From the NCBI GenBank assembly GCA_963785565.1, contig CAWAVV010000015.1:142416-206415 (forward strand): a DNA stretch of 64,000 nucleotides, written 5' to 3'. Every line of letters begins with the position of its first letter. The first letter of the stretch is position 1. This document shows positions 44,695 through 53,486 of the stretch, in pieces. Source of the stretch: AP-15 sp963785565. Lineage in GTDB: Bacteria; Pseudomonadota; Alphaproteobacteria; ATCC43930; CGMCC-115725. A model generated the notes under the pieces. It was not told the DNA's origin, made no database searches, and saw nothing but the letters and a program-made list of their open reading frames with translations. Position numbers and translations under genes: made by a program.

Positions 44695-45264
44695 TCATGG
44701 GTTCTCAATGGTTGCGGCGGGTGCCGGCGCGGGCAACCCGGCGGCTTCGCGCTCGTCATCGTCTTCGTCGGCCCTGCGCAACGGATCGATGCCGCGCGCC
44801 TGCATCGCCGCCTCTTCGGCCGATTGCGCCACATTGGCGCTGACCCCGACCGAGACCTCCGGATGCAGCACGATCCGTAACGGATGAAGCCCGAGGGTTT
44901 TGATCGGGCGTTCGAGGACGACCTGGCGCTTTTCGATCGTGAACCCGGCCTCGGTGACCGCATCGGCAATATCGCGGGCCGAGACCGAGCCGTAGAGCTG
45001 CCCACTCTCGCCGGCCTGGCGGACGATCACGACGGTCAGCCCTTCGAGCTTGGCGCCGACCTCGCCCGCTTCGGCCTTGCGCTGCAGGTTGGTGGCTTCG
45101 AGCTGGGCGCGCTGGGTTTCGAAAAAGGCGAGGTTCGCCTCGGTCGCGCGCATCGCTTTTTTCTGCGGCAACAGATAATTGCGGGCAAATCCCGGCTTGA
45201 CTTTAACCAGCTGGCCCATCTGGCCGAGCTTTTCGACCCGTTCGAGCAAAATCAGTTCAATCAT
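44695..45264 (-). CDS. rplI: 50S ribosomal protein bL9
   Basis: 189 residues. N-terminal RNA-binding domain (MIELILLERVEKLGQMGQLV, then GFARNYLLPQKKAMRAT), a long connecting helix and the C-terminal domain (IADAVTEAGFTIEKRQVVLE, LGLHPLRIVLHPEVSVGVSA). A ~30-residue acidic/Ala-rich tail extends beyond the usual ~150 residues. The ATG is preceded by GGAGGAAAACAGGCG. Last ribosomal gene of the rpsF-rpsR block. Confidence 0.96.
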   Translation of the reverse strand: MIELILLERVEKLGQMGQLVKVKPGFARNYLLPQKKAMRATEANLAFFETQRAQLEATNLQRKAEAGEVGAKLEGLTVVIVRQAGESGQLYGSVSARDIADAVTEAGFTIEKRQVVLERPIKTLGLHPLRIVLHPEVSVGVSANVAQSAEEAAMQARGIDPLRRADEDDDEREAAGLPAPAPAATIENP

Positions 45265-45285
45265 CGCCTGTTTTCCTCCGACTGA

Positions 45286-46203
45286 TCAGGGCTGCACGAA
45301 ATGCCGCCGCAGCCCGAATAAGGCGTCGAGCAGCCCGACGACAGCAATCACCAACAACGGCCAGCCGAACAACCCGGCCAGCACATAAAAACCAACGAGG
45401 GGCACCTGTGGCCGCCGCAGGCCGCGCACCGCCGTGTGCAGCACCGCCAAGCCCGCGAGGCAAAACGGGATCGCCAGGACGATCATCACGTTGATGGCCA
45501 AAAATCGCGCCGCCCCGCCGATCGCGGCAGCTGTCGCCGCAACCCCGAAGACCACCGAAACCCATAACGGCAGGGTCAGAGCGGCAAGATCGGGCGAGGG
45601 TCGCCAGCTGGCCCCAAAGCGCGCCAGTATTCCTTGCGCGAGCATCGCCGTGCTTGCCGTCATTACCATCCACGAAGCGGCGATGACGCCGGGAACGACG
45701 CGCGCCACCCCCTCGATCAGCGCGTCACGGCTGACCTCACTCGCGTCGACAAAGTGGTCGACGGCGGGCGCCAAGCTCTCGCGCAACATCAACTCCATGC
45801 TGCTGGGGCCACCGAAGAACAGCAGGGCTGCGGCAAACGCCGCGAGGCCGAGCCCGGTCAACCACGCCGTCAGCAATCCCGGGGGGTACCATTCGACGGC
45901 GCCCTCCGGCCCGCTGCGCGCCAGCAAGGCCTGGCGGACCAACAAAACCACCGGAGCGGCGTAGAACCCGGCGAACAGCGCGGCGGCGATGATGCCGCCG
46001 GCTGCCAGCAGGACCACAGATGCGGTCAGCGCGGCGGTCGTAGCGGCGCCGATTCCGAGCCACAATCCGGCGGCGAAGAGCGGGAGTTGCGCCAGATAGA
46101 CCAGGATCAGCGCGCCCGGCGAGCCGGTCAGCACCGCCAGATAGAGCGCCGCCCCGAGCGCGCCCAATAGCGCGCCCGTTCCGGCAATCCAGCCCCAGCC
46201 CAT
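45286..46203 (-). CDS. DUF2232 (YybS-like) membrane protein
   Basis: 305 residues, mostly hydrophobic, about eight spans. Position between rpsR and rplI and the overall pattern match the DUF2232 family, whose role is unknown. ATG 46203 is chosen because GCGGGA lies just the right distance before it; a second ATG 6 bases upstream would place that site too close. Confidence 0.78.
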   Translation of the reverse strand: MGWGWIAGTGALLGALGAALYLAVLTGSPGALILVYLAQLPLFAAGLWLGIGAATTAALTASVVLLAAGGIIAAALFAGFYAAPVVLLVRQALLARSGPEGAVEWYPPGLLTAWLTGLGLAAFAAALLFFGGPSSMELMLRESLAPAVDHFVDASEVSRDALIEGVARVVPGVIAASWMVMTASTAMLAQGILARFGASWRPSPDLAALTLPLWVSVVFGVAATAAAIGGAARFLAINVMIVLAIPFCLAGLAVLHTAVRGLRRPQVPLVGFYVLAGLFGWPLLVIAVVGLLDALFGLRRHFVQP

Positions 46204-46243
46204 GACCATTCCCGCTGCACGCCGGTCAGCGCGCCCCGGCCGG

Positions 46244-46510
46244 CTACTTCACCATATAAGGCAATAAGCCGAGAAACCGGGCCCGCTTGATCGCCTGCGC
46301 GAGTTCGCGCTGGCGCTTGGTCGAGACCGCGGTAATGCGGCTGGGCACGATCTTGCCGCGCTCGGACACAAAGCGCTGCAGGAGCTTGACGTCCTTGTAG
46401 TCGATCTTGGGCGCGTTCGGACCCGAGAACGGGCACGATTTGCGGCGCCGGAAGAACGGCCGGCGGGTTGCCGCGCCACGCCGGTCTCCGCCGGCTGTCT
46501 GGCTTTCCAT
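46244..46510 (-). CDS. rpsR: 30S ribosomal protein bS18
   Basis: 88 residues. Conserved core DYKDVKLLQRFVSERGKIVP, then RITAVSTKRQRELAQAIKRARFLGLLPY. An Arg-rich N-terminal arm precedes it. The ATG directly follows the rpsF stop (TAA-ATG) with no gap, so translation is probably coupled. Confidence 0.96.
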   Translation of the reverse strand: MESQTAGGDRRGAATRRPFFRRRKSCPFSGPNAPKIDYKDVKLLQRFVSERGKIVPSRITAVSTKRQRELAQAIKRARFLGLLPYMVK

Positions 46511-47035
46511 TTAAGGCTCCACCGTTTCGGCGACAGCGGGTTCCGCGAGCGCGGGTTCGGAGACAGCGGGTTCGGCGACAGCAAATTCGGCACGTTCGGG
46601 AACCGCGCGTTCCGGCACCGGGCGGTCGACACGCTCGCCAGCGTCGCGTGGCTCGCCATAGCGCTCCCGGTCCCGGTCCCCTGGACCCCGCCGTGGGCGG
46701 TCCTCGCGGCTGCCGCAATTCTGCATGATCGCCGACGGCCCCTCGTCGAGCGCCTCGACCCGGAGCGTCATATAGCGCAACACGTCCTCGGTGATCCGCA
46801 TCGTGCGCTCGAGCTCGGCGATCGCAGCTGGCGGCGCCGACAGGTTCATCAGCACGTAATGCCCCTTGCAATTCTTGCGCATTCGGTAGGCGAGGTTGCG
46901 CAGGCCCCAGTATTCGCGCTTCTTGACCTCGCCGCCATTGTCGGCGATCAGCTGGGCAAAGCCGTCGGCGAGGGCGTCGACCTGTGCGCCCGAGATATCC
47001 TGGCGTGCGATGAACACATTCTCGTAGAGAGGCAT
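46511..47035 (-). CDS. rpsF: 30S ribosomal protein bS6
   Basis: 174 residues. Family core MPLYENVFIARQDISGAQVD, GEVKKREYWGLRNLAYRMRKNCKGHY and MTLRVEALDEGPSAIM. The last ~70 residues are an unusual charged then Ala/Glu/Pro repeat tail (VPERAVPERAEFAVAEPAV...), longer than typical bS6. The ATG at 47033-47035 is the family start; the open frame further up is chance. bS6 binds bS18 in the small-subunit platform. Confidence 0.95.
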   Translation of the reverse strand: MPLYENVFIARQDISGAQVDALADGFAQLIADNGGEVKKREYWGLRNLAYRMRKNCKGHYVLMNLSAPPAAIAELERTMRITEDVLRYMTLRVEALDEGPSAIMQNCGSREDRPRRGPGDRDRERYGEPRDAGERVDRPVPERAVPERAEFAVAEPAVSEPALAEPAVAETVEP

Positions 47036-47211
47036 AGAGACCAAATCCCTTTTGGCTGATCGAGGCCCGGGGCGCATCCGCCGACCGGGCCGAGCCGGCA
47101 CATGCCGGCAAGGGTAAGCCGGCGCACTATACAGAGACCTGCCCGCAGGACAAGATGGCGGACGTCGGTTCCAGATCGATACCGGCGGAGGGGGAATGGG
47201 GACAAATTGCG

Positions 47212-48168
47212 ATGAAGCGTGCATTTGTGTTTCCGGGTCAGGGCTCGCAGGCGGTCGGCATGGGGCGCGACCTCGCCGACGCCTTTCCAGCGGCGCGCCG
47301 GCTGTTCGATGAAGTCGACAACTCGCTGTCGCAGTATCTTTCGCGCCTGATGTTCGAGGGGCCGGAGAGCGAGCTGACCTTGACCGAAAATGCTCAGCCC
47401 GCGCTGATGGCGGCGAGCCTCGCGGTGATCCGTGTGCTCGAAACCGAAGGCGGCCTCGAACTCTCACAGCATGTCGCTTATGTCGCCGGACATTCGCTCG
47501 GCGAGTATTCGGCATTGGCCGCGGCCCGGGCGCTTTCGGTCGGCGACGCGGCGCGGTTGCTCAAATTGCGCGGCCAGGCAATGCAACGCGCGGTGCCGGT
47601 CGGCGAAGGCGCAATGGCGGCGCTGATCGGGGTCGACGCCGCCGACGCGCGCGTCATCGCCGCCGAGGCCGCACGCGCCGGCATCGACCACGACGAGATC
47701 TGCACAGTCGCGAACGACAACGCTCCCGGGCAAGTCGTCGTCAGCGGCCATCGTGGGGCGGTCGAGCGGGCGATTGCAATCGCCCGCGAGCACGGCGCAC
47801 GGCGCTCGATCCTGCTCGCGGTCAGCGCGCCGTTTCATTCGCCGCTGCTGGCGCCGGCCGCGGCGGCGATGGGCCAAGCCCTCGCAGATGTTACTCTGCG
47901 TGCGCCGGTGGCGCCGCTGGTCGCCAACGTCTCGGCGACCGCCGTCAGCAATCCCGCCGTGATCAAACGCCTGCTGGTCGAGCAAGTGACGGCAATGGTG
48001 CGGTGGCGCGAGAGCGTGCTGTACCTCGCTACCTCCGGGGTCGAGGAAATCGTCGAGATCGGCGCTGGTCGCGTACTCGCCGGGCTTGCCAAACGCATCG
48101 CGCCGGCGCTCGCGGCGCGTTCCGTCGGCGCCCCGGCCGAGGTCGAGGCGCTGCTCGAAGACTTCTAA
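47212..48168 (+). CDS. fabD: malonyl-CoA--ACP transacylase FabD
   Basis: 318 residues. Moves malonyl from CoA to acyl carrier protein. AFVFPGQGSQAVGMG start, nucleophile in AGHSLGEYSAL, catalytic-His region AVSAPFHSPLLAP and Gln/Arg sites typical. ATG 47212 begins the family text. Start of the fabD-fabG-acpP-fabF run. Confidence 0.96.
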   Translation: MKRAFVFPGQGSQAVGMGRDLADAFPAARRLFDEVDNSLSQYLSRLMFEGPESELTLTENAQPALMAASLAVIRVLETEGGLELSQHVAYVAGHSLGEYSALAAARALSVGDAARLLKLRGQAMQRAVPVGEGAMAALIGVDAADARVIAAEAARAGIDHDEICTVANDNAPGQVVVSGHRGAVERAIAIAREHGARRSILLAVSAPFHSPLLAPAAAAMGQALADVTLRAPVAPLVANVSATAVSNPAVIKRLLVEQVTAMVRWRESVLYLATSGVEEIVEIGAGRVLAGLAKRIAPALAARSVGAPAEVEALLEDF

Positions 48169-48181
48169 ACACGCTGGGGCG

Positions 48182-48919
48182 ATGTTCGATCTGTCGGGGC
48201 AGACGGCGCTGGTGACCGGCGCCTCCGGCGGCATCGGCGGGGCGATCGCCAGGGCGTTGCATGCCCAGGGGGCGGCGCTGATGCTGGCGGGCACGCGTGC
48301 CGAAGCCCTCCAGAGGCTTGCTGCCGATCTCGGTGGGCGCGCCGATGTCGGACTCGCCGATCTTGCCGATCCCCAGGCCTGCGAACAGCTGGTCAAGAAT
48401 GCCGAGGCGGCGCTCGGCCATATCGACATCCTCGTCAACAATGCGGGTGTGACCAGGGATGCGCTGGCATTGCGCATGACCGACGCGGATTGGCAGGCGG
48501 TGCTCGACGTCGATCTGACCGCTGCCTTTCGCCTCACCCGCGCGGTACTGCGCGGCATGGTCCGGCGCCGGCACGGGCGGATAATCGCGGTGACCTCGAT
48601 TGTCGCCATGACCGGCAACCCCGGCCAGGCGAACTATGCCGCGGCCAAGGCGGCAATGATCGGAATGTCGAAATCGATCGCGGCCGAGGTCGCCGGCCGC
48701 GGCATCACGGTCAACTGCGTCGCCCCAGGTTTGATCGAGACGGCGATGACCGACAAGCTGACCGCGGACCAGCGCGCGCGGCTGGGCGCGGCGATTCCGG
48801 CCGGAAGGTTCGGCGCGCCCGAGGACATCGCCTCAGCCATCGTCTATCTGGCGAGCGCCGAGGCTGCCTATGTCACCGGCCACACCTTGCACGTCAACGG
48901 CGGCATGGCCATGCTATGA
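48182..48919 (+). CDS. fabG: 3-oxoacyl-[ACP] reductase FabG
   Basis: 245 residues. Short-chain dehydrogenase that reduces 3-oxoacyl-ACP with NADPH. Cofactor loop VTGASGGIGGAIARAL, NNAGVTRD, active site Ser in VTSIVAMTGNPGQANYAAAKA with Tyr and Lys (YAAAK), and a C-terminal YVTGHTLHVNGGMAML. 13 bases after fabD. Confidence 0.96.
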   Translation: MFDLSGQTALVTGASGGIGGAIARALHAQGAALMLAGTRAEALQRLAADLGGRADVGLADLADPQACEQLVKNAEAALGHIDILVNNAGVTRDALALRMTDADWQAVLDVDLTAAFRLTRAVLRGMVRRRHGRIIAVTSIVAMTGNPGQANYAAAKAAMIGMSKSIAAEVAGRGITVNCVAPGLIETAMTDKLTADQRARLGAAIPAGRFGAPEDIASAIVYLASAEAAYVTGHTLHVNGGMAML

Positions 48920-49085
48920 GGTCGCGCGGCGGGAAGCTCGATTCAGCCGAATTGGCACCGCTGGGGAAATCTGATATGTGACCCGCGCCTTGATCGCCGC
49001 CCCCGACGGCGACACTATGAACGCGGATATGCCCGCAAACTTGTGTCGAAACGACTTTCACGCGAGCCACTGAGGGGAAAAACGG

Positions 49086-49319
49086 ATGAGCGACGTCGCC
49101 GAGCGGGTCAAAAAGATCGTGGTCGAGCATTTGGGCGTCGACGAATCGAAAGTGACCGAGAATGCCAGCTTTATCGATGATCTCGGCGCCGACAGCCTCG
49201 ACACGGTAGAACTTGTGATGGCTTTCGAAGAGGAATTCGGCTGCGAGATTCCGGACGATGCGGCGGAAAAGATCGTGACGGTCAAGGATGCCGTCAGCTT
49301 TATCGAATCGCACAGCTGA
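49086..49319 (+). CDS. acpP: acyl carrier protein
   Basis: 77 residues. Carries growing acyl chains on phosphopantetheine attached to Ser in DDLGADSLDTVELVMAFEE. GAGGGGAAAAACGG precedes the ATG. The 166-base gap after fabG probably contains a separate promoter, as acyl carrier protein is needed in large amounts. Confidence 0.97.
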   Translation: MSDVAERVKKIVVEHLGVDESKVTENASFIDDLGADSLDTVELVMAFEEEFGCEIPDDAAEKIVTVKDAVSFIESHS

Positions 49320-49407
49320 GCCGTCGCATTCGCTCTGTCGTTCCGTGTTGTCTCAGGAGGTCTTCGGGCCGTGAACCTTCGACCGTCCGGCCGTTCGTGA
49401 GAATGGA

Positions 49408-50670
49408 ATGCGACGCGTCGTCGTGACCGGCATGGGGCTCGTGACGCCCCTCGGCATTGGCCTCGAGCGAAACTGGCAGCACCTGATTGCCGGCGCCTCG
49501 GGCGTCAGCGCAATTCAGTCTTTCGACGTGTCCGATCTTCCGGCGCGGATCGCGGCCCAGGTGCCGCGCGGTGACACCGCGTCGGGGCTGTTCAACGCGG
49601 ATGACTGGGTTCCGCCCAAGGATCAGCGCAAGATGGACGGCTTTATCGTCTATGCGCTGGCCGCGGCCGCCCAGGCGGTCGAGGATGCCGATTGGACGCC
49701 GGACAGCGAATACGAGCGCGAGCGCACCGGTGTCATGATCGGCTCCGGTATCGGCGGTCTTTCCGGGATCACCGAAGGGGCGCTGACCCTGCACGAGCGC
49801 GGTCCGCGGCGTCTTACACCGTTTTTCATCCCGGCCAATCTGATCAACCTAGCGTCAGGTCATGTCTCGATTCGCTATGGTTTCAGCGGGCCGAACCACG
49901 CGGTGGTGACGGCGTGCTCGACCGGCGCGCATGCGATCGGCGATGCCGGGCGGCTGATCATGCTCGACGACGCCGATGTCATGGTTTGCGGCGGCACCGA
50001 AGCGGCGATCTGCCGCCTCGGTCTCGCCGGGTTTGCCGCAGCGCGGGCTCTGTCGACCGGGTTCAACGACGATCCGCCCCGGGCCTCGCGCCCGTGGGAT
50101 CAGGCCCGTGACGGCTTTGTGATGGGCGAGGGGGCCGGGATTCTGGTTCTCGAAGAGCTGGAGCACGCGCGACGCCGCGGCGCCCGCATCTATGCCGAAG
50201 TCATCGGGTACGGCATGTCCGGCGACGCGTTTCACCTGACCGCACCCGCCGAGGACGGTAACGGCGCCTTTCGCTCGATGCGCAACGCGTTACGCCGCGC
50301 CGGCATTGCCGCGGACCAGATCGACTATATCAACGCCCATGGCACCTCGACCCCGCTCGGCGATGAAATCGAGCTCGGCGCGGTCAAACGGCTGTTCGGC
50401 CGACATGCTTACGAGCTGTCGATGTCATCGACGAAATCGGCGATCGGCCATTTGCTCGGCGCCGCGGGCAGCGTCGAAGCGATCTTTTCAATCCTCGCCA
50501 TCCGCGACGGCGTGGTGCCGCCAACCTTGAACCTCGACAACCCGTCGCCGGCCTGTGACATCGATCTGGTGCCGAAGCAAGCCAAAGAGCGCAGGGTCAG
50601 CTATGTGCTGACCAATTCGTTCGGGTTCGGCGGCACCAACGCCTCGCTGGTCTTTGCAGGACCGCCGTAA
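49408..50670 (+). CDS. fabF: 3-oxoacyl-[ACP] synthase II FabF
   Basis: 420 residues. Elongating condensing enzyme. Catalytic Cys170 in VTACSTGAHAIG, His in NAHGTSTPLGD and His in KSAIGHLLGAAGS. N-terminus RRVVVTGMGLVTPLG is standard, C-terminus SFGFGGTNASLVF as well. Follows acpP by 88 bases. Confidence 0.97.
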   Translation: MRRVVVTGMGLVTPLGIGLERNWQHLIAGASGVSAIQSFDVSDLPARIAAQVPRGDTASGLFNADDWVPPKDQRKMDGFIVYALAAAAQAVEDADWTPDSEYERERTGVMIGSGIGGLSGITEGALTLHERGPRRLTPFFIPANLINLASGHVSIRYGFSGPNHAVVTACSTGAHAIGDAGRLIMLDDADVMVCGGTEAAICRLGLAGFAAARALSTGFNDDPPRASRPWDQARDGFVMGEGAGILVLEELEHARRRGARIYAEVIGYGMSGDAFHLTAPAEDGNGAFRSMRNALRRAGIAADQIDYINAHGTSTPLGDEIELGAVKRLFGRHAYELSMSSTKSAIGHLLGAAGSVEAIFSILAIRDGVVPPTLNLDNPSPACDIDLVPKQAKERRVSYVLTNSFGFGGTNASLVFAGPP

Positions 50671-50710
50671 GCGGCCGATCCGCGCAGAATCGCCCGGAGC
50701 TTGCTGATCG

Positions 50711-51724
50711 ATGCATGGCGCGCTTCGCCTGTTCGCCTGGGCAATGCTGGCCGTCTCGGCGGTTATCGCGGTCGCCGGCGGGGCCGGCTGGTGGCTTTAC
50801 CAGGACCTGACCGCACCGGGCCCGCTGACACAGAAGACGACGGTCGTCATCCCGCCGCGCATCGGCCTTGGTGGCATCGCCCAGCTATTGGCGGGGCGCG
50901 AGGTAATCCGGCACGCGCTCTCGTTCGAGGTCGGGGCGGCGCTTTCCGGCAACGGATCGTCCCTGCTGGCCGGTGAATACGAGTTCCCGGCCGGAACGAG
51001 CGCTCTGGCGGCTGTCGGGATTCTCGCCAGCGGCAAGACCGTCGAGCACCGACTGACCATCCCGGAAGGGCTGACCAGCGCTCAGATCGTGGCGTTGGTG
51101 CGGGCCGCCCCGGCCCTCGACGGCGACACCGGCAAGCCGCCCCCGGAGGGCGCGCTGATGCCCGCCACCTACATCTATAGCCATGGCAACACGCGCCAGG
51201 CGTTGCTCGCACGGATGGAGCGGGCGATGGCCCGCGCGCTGCAAACGGCCTGGGCCGAGCGGCGGCCCGATATGCCGTTGGCGAACCCGCAACAGATGCT
51301 GATCCTGGCCTCGCTGGTCGAGCGGGAGGCGGCGCGCGCGGACGAACGGGCGCGGGTCGCCGCCGTCTTCGTCAACCGGCTGCGTCTCGGGATGCGCCTC
51401 CAATCGGACCCGACCGTGATCTTTGCGCTGAGCGACGACGGCGCCAAGAAAGTCGATCACCCGCTGACCCGCGCCGATCTCGTGGTCGCATCGCCTTACA
51501 ACACCTATGTCGAAAAGGGGCTGCCGCCCGGCCCGATCGATAATCCGGGCGCGGCGGCGCTGCGCGCCGCGGCGCGGCCGGCACCGACCGACGAGCTTTA
51601 CTTCGTCGCCGACGGAACGGGCGGGCACGTCTTCGCCAAGACCCTGGCCGAGCACAACCACAACGTCGCCCAATATCGCCGCGGCGCGGCCGATGAGACC
51701 GAGCGGCCGGGTCCCGGCCCTTGA
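50711..51724 (+). CDS. mltG: endolytic murein transglycosylase MltG
   Basis: 337 residues. One N-terminal membrane span (about 8-29). A LysM-like region (LAGEYEFPAGTSALAAVGIL, KTVEHRLTIPEGLTSAQIV) comes next, then the YceG catalytic domain with Glu204 in ILASLVEREAARADERARVA, followed by MRLQSDPTVIFAL and SPYNTYVEKGLPPGPIDNPG. Cleaves nascent glycan strands and so sets their length. Confidence 0.94.
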   Translation: MHGALRLFAWAMLAVSAVIAVAGGAGWWLYQDLTAPGPLTQKTTVVIPPRIGLGGIAQLLAGREVIRHALSFEVGAALSGNGSSLLAGEYEFPAGTSALAAVGILASGKTVEHRLTIPEGLTSAQIVALVRAAPALDGDTGKPPPEGALMPATYIYSHGNTRQALLARMERAMARALQTAWAERRPDMPLANPQQMLILASLVEREAARADERARVAAVFVNRLRLGMRLQSDPTVIFALSDDGAKKVDHPLTRADLVVASPYNTYVEKGLPPGPIDNPGAAALRAAARPAPTDELYFVADGTGGHVFAKTLAEHNHNVAQYRRGAADETERPGPGP

Positions 51725-51799
51725 CGGGTTGCCCGCGCGGCGTTGTTGGCGCGGCGCGGCGCCGCTATAACGCCGGATCGACAGTGGGAGCGTGGCAGC

Positions 51800-52681
51800 G
51801 TGGGCGTAGCCAGTATGACCGGGTTCGCCCGAGCGCAAGACGAGGCGCCCGGGATCTCCTGGGTGTGGGAGGTCAAAAGCGTCAACGGGCGGGCGCTCGA
51901 TCTGCGGCTGCGGCTGGCCCCCGGCTTCGATGCGCTGGAGGCCGAACTGCGAGCCGCGCTGGCGCCGCGGTTTCGCCGCGGCAATTTCTCCGCCAACCTC
52001 GCCGTCACCCGGACCACTGCGCCCACGCTGCGGATCAACCGCGAGGCGCTCTCTCAGCTGGTGACCCTGATCAACGAATTGAGCGGCGAGATCGAAGCGG
52101 CCCCGCCGCGCCTCGACGGATTGCTGGCCTTGCGCGGCGTCGTCGAGACCGTGGAGGACGAAGACGAGACGGTGATCGAAGCGCGCCGGAACGCCGTCCT
52201 CGCCGGCTGGAACGCGGCGCTCGACCGGCTCGCCGACGCACGGGCCGAAGAGGGGGCGCGCGTCGCGGCGCTGCTGGGCAGCCAGCTCGACGAGATGGCG
52301 GCGCTCGTCACCGCGGCCGCGGACTGCGCCGCGGCTCAGCCGGCGGCGATCCGCGAGCGGCTACGCACAGTGCTGGCGAGTCTCGCCGATCTGATGCCGT
52401 CGATGCCCGAAGAGCGGGTGGCCCAGGAAGTGGCCCTGCTCGCCGCCCGCTCGGACATTCGCGAGGAGATCGAGCGACTGCGCGCGCATCTCGAGCAGGC
52501 CGGTGAATTACTGCAGCAGGGCGAGGCGGTCGGCCGTCGTCTCGATTTTCTGTGCCAGGAGCTGAACCGCGAGGCCAACACCCTGTGCTCGAAATCGGCC
52601 GATATCGAACTGACCCGGATCGGCCTATCGCTGAAGGCGGTGGTCGAGCAGTTTCGCGAGCAAGTGCAAAACATCGAATGA
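51800..52681 (+). CDS. YicC/YloC-family endoribonuclease-like protein
   Basis: 293 residues. Starts (V)GVASMTGFARAQ and keeps the family marks WEVKSVNGRALDLRLR, RGNFSANLAV and the C-terminal LDFLCQELNREANTLCSKS. YicC proteins act as RNA nucleases in known cases. GTG 51800 is favoured since GGGAG lies 10 bases upstream; ATG 51815 (MTGFARA) is the alternative. Gmk, the usual next gene, is not present in recognisable form. Confidence 0.85.
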   Translation: MGVASMTGFARAQDEAPGISWVWEVKSVNGRALDLRLRLAPGFDALEAELRAALAPRFRRGNFSANLAVTRTTAPTLRINREALSQLVTLINELSGEIEAAPPRLDGLLALRGVVETVEDEDETVIEARRNAVLAGWNAALDRLADARAEEGARVAALLGSQLDEMAALVTAAADCAAAQPAAIRERLRTVLASLADLMPSMPEERVAQEVALLAARSDIREEIERLRAHLEQAGELLQQGEAVGRRLDFLCQELNREANTLCSKSADIELTRIGLSLKAVVEQFREQVQNIE

Positions 52682-52727
52682 GCGGGCCACGAATCCGGCG
52701 GCCGCGGAACTCGCCTTCAGTCACGCA

Positions 52728-53316
52728 TCAAAGTTGATAGGGCGGAGTGTTCGGGTCGCTGCGCCACGCCTCGTAGGCGGCAAGAATCATCGCCGTCACC
52801 GTCTTCAAATCGTTGTATTTGGTATTGATTGTCACGTCGAAATTCAGCGGGTCGGTCGGGTTCACGTCATAGAGTGCGCGATACCGCCGCTGCTCGCTCG
52901 CAAACCGCCGATCGATGCTGCGGCGGACTTCGTCGACAGAGGCTGCATCCTCGCTTTGCCGCCCCTCGCCGCGCAGACTGTTGAAAATACGCTCGGACGC
53001 CGTATCCGGATCGAGCACCAGGAAGACTTTTAGCGATTCCGGCATCCACCGCCACGCCATCCGCGAGTTCGATCACCAGCCGATCTTCGGTGCGGTACAT
53101 GTCCTGCAGCAGGGCGTCGACTTTGAGATCGATATCCCGCTGCGCTTCCGCCGAAATATTCATCGCTTCGATCAATTCGCCGCGTTCGGCCGCCAATTGA
53201 CGAAATAAATCGCCGGAGGAAAAATGGCGGTACCCGAATGCAGCGGCGAGGGCCCTTGCGGTCGAGGATTTGCCGGACCCTGGCGATCCCGCGACCGTGA
53301 TGATCTCCCTTTTCAT
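52728..53316 (-). pseudogene. cytidylate-kinase-like P-loop kinase, frameshifted
   Basis: ATG 53314-53316 gives MKREIITVAGSPGSGKSSTA with the P-loop GSPGSGKSS, then YRHFSSGDLFRQLAAERG, the text expected of archaeal-type/cytidylate-kinase-like proteins. The frame is lost near 53055 after DRLVIELADG. The family text resumes in another frame (MAWRWMPESLKVFLVLDPDT... to PNTPPYQL at 52728). A small deletion or a base error at the junction explains it. Joined length would be about 195 residues. Orientation is opposite to yicC, so this is not the expected gmk. Confidence 0.75.
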
Positions 53317-53486
53317 CGGCTGATCCTCCCGGATCGGGCCGCAAGGGTCAACGCGGTCGAAGAACCCCATGGGCTCTGTCGCTGCCTGATCGGCTTAGCC
53401 GAGTTTGTCCAGAGCCTGCGCGCCGGCTGAACGGTGCGGGAGGAACGCCCCCGGCTTAGGAGACGCCCCTCGGCTTCGCGTTCGGG

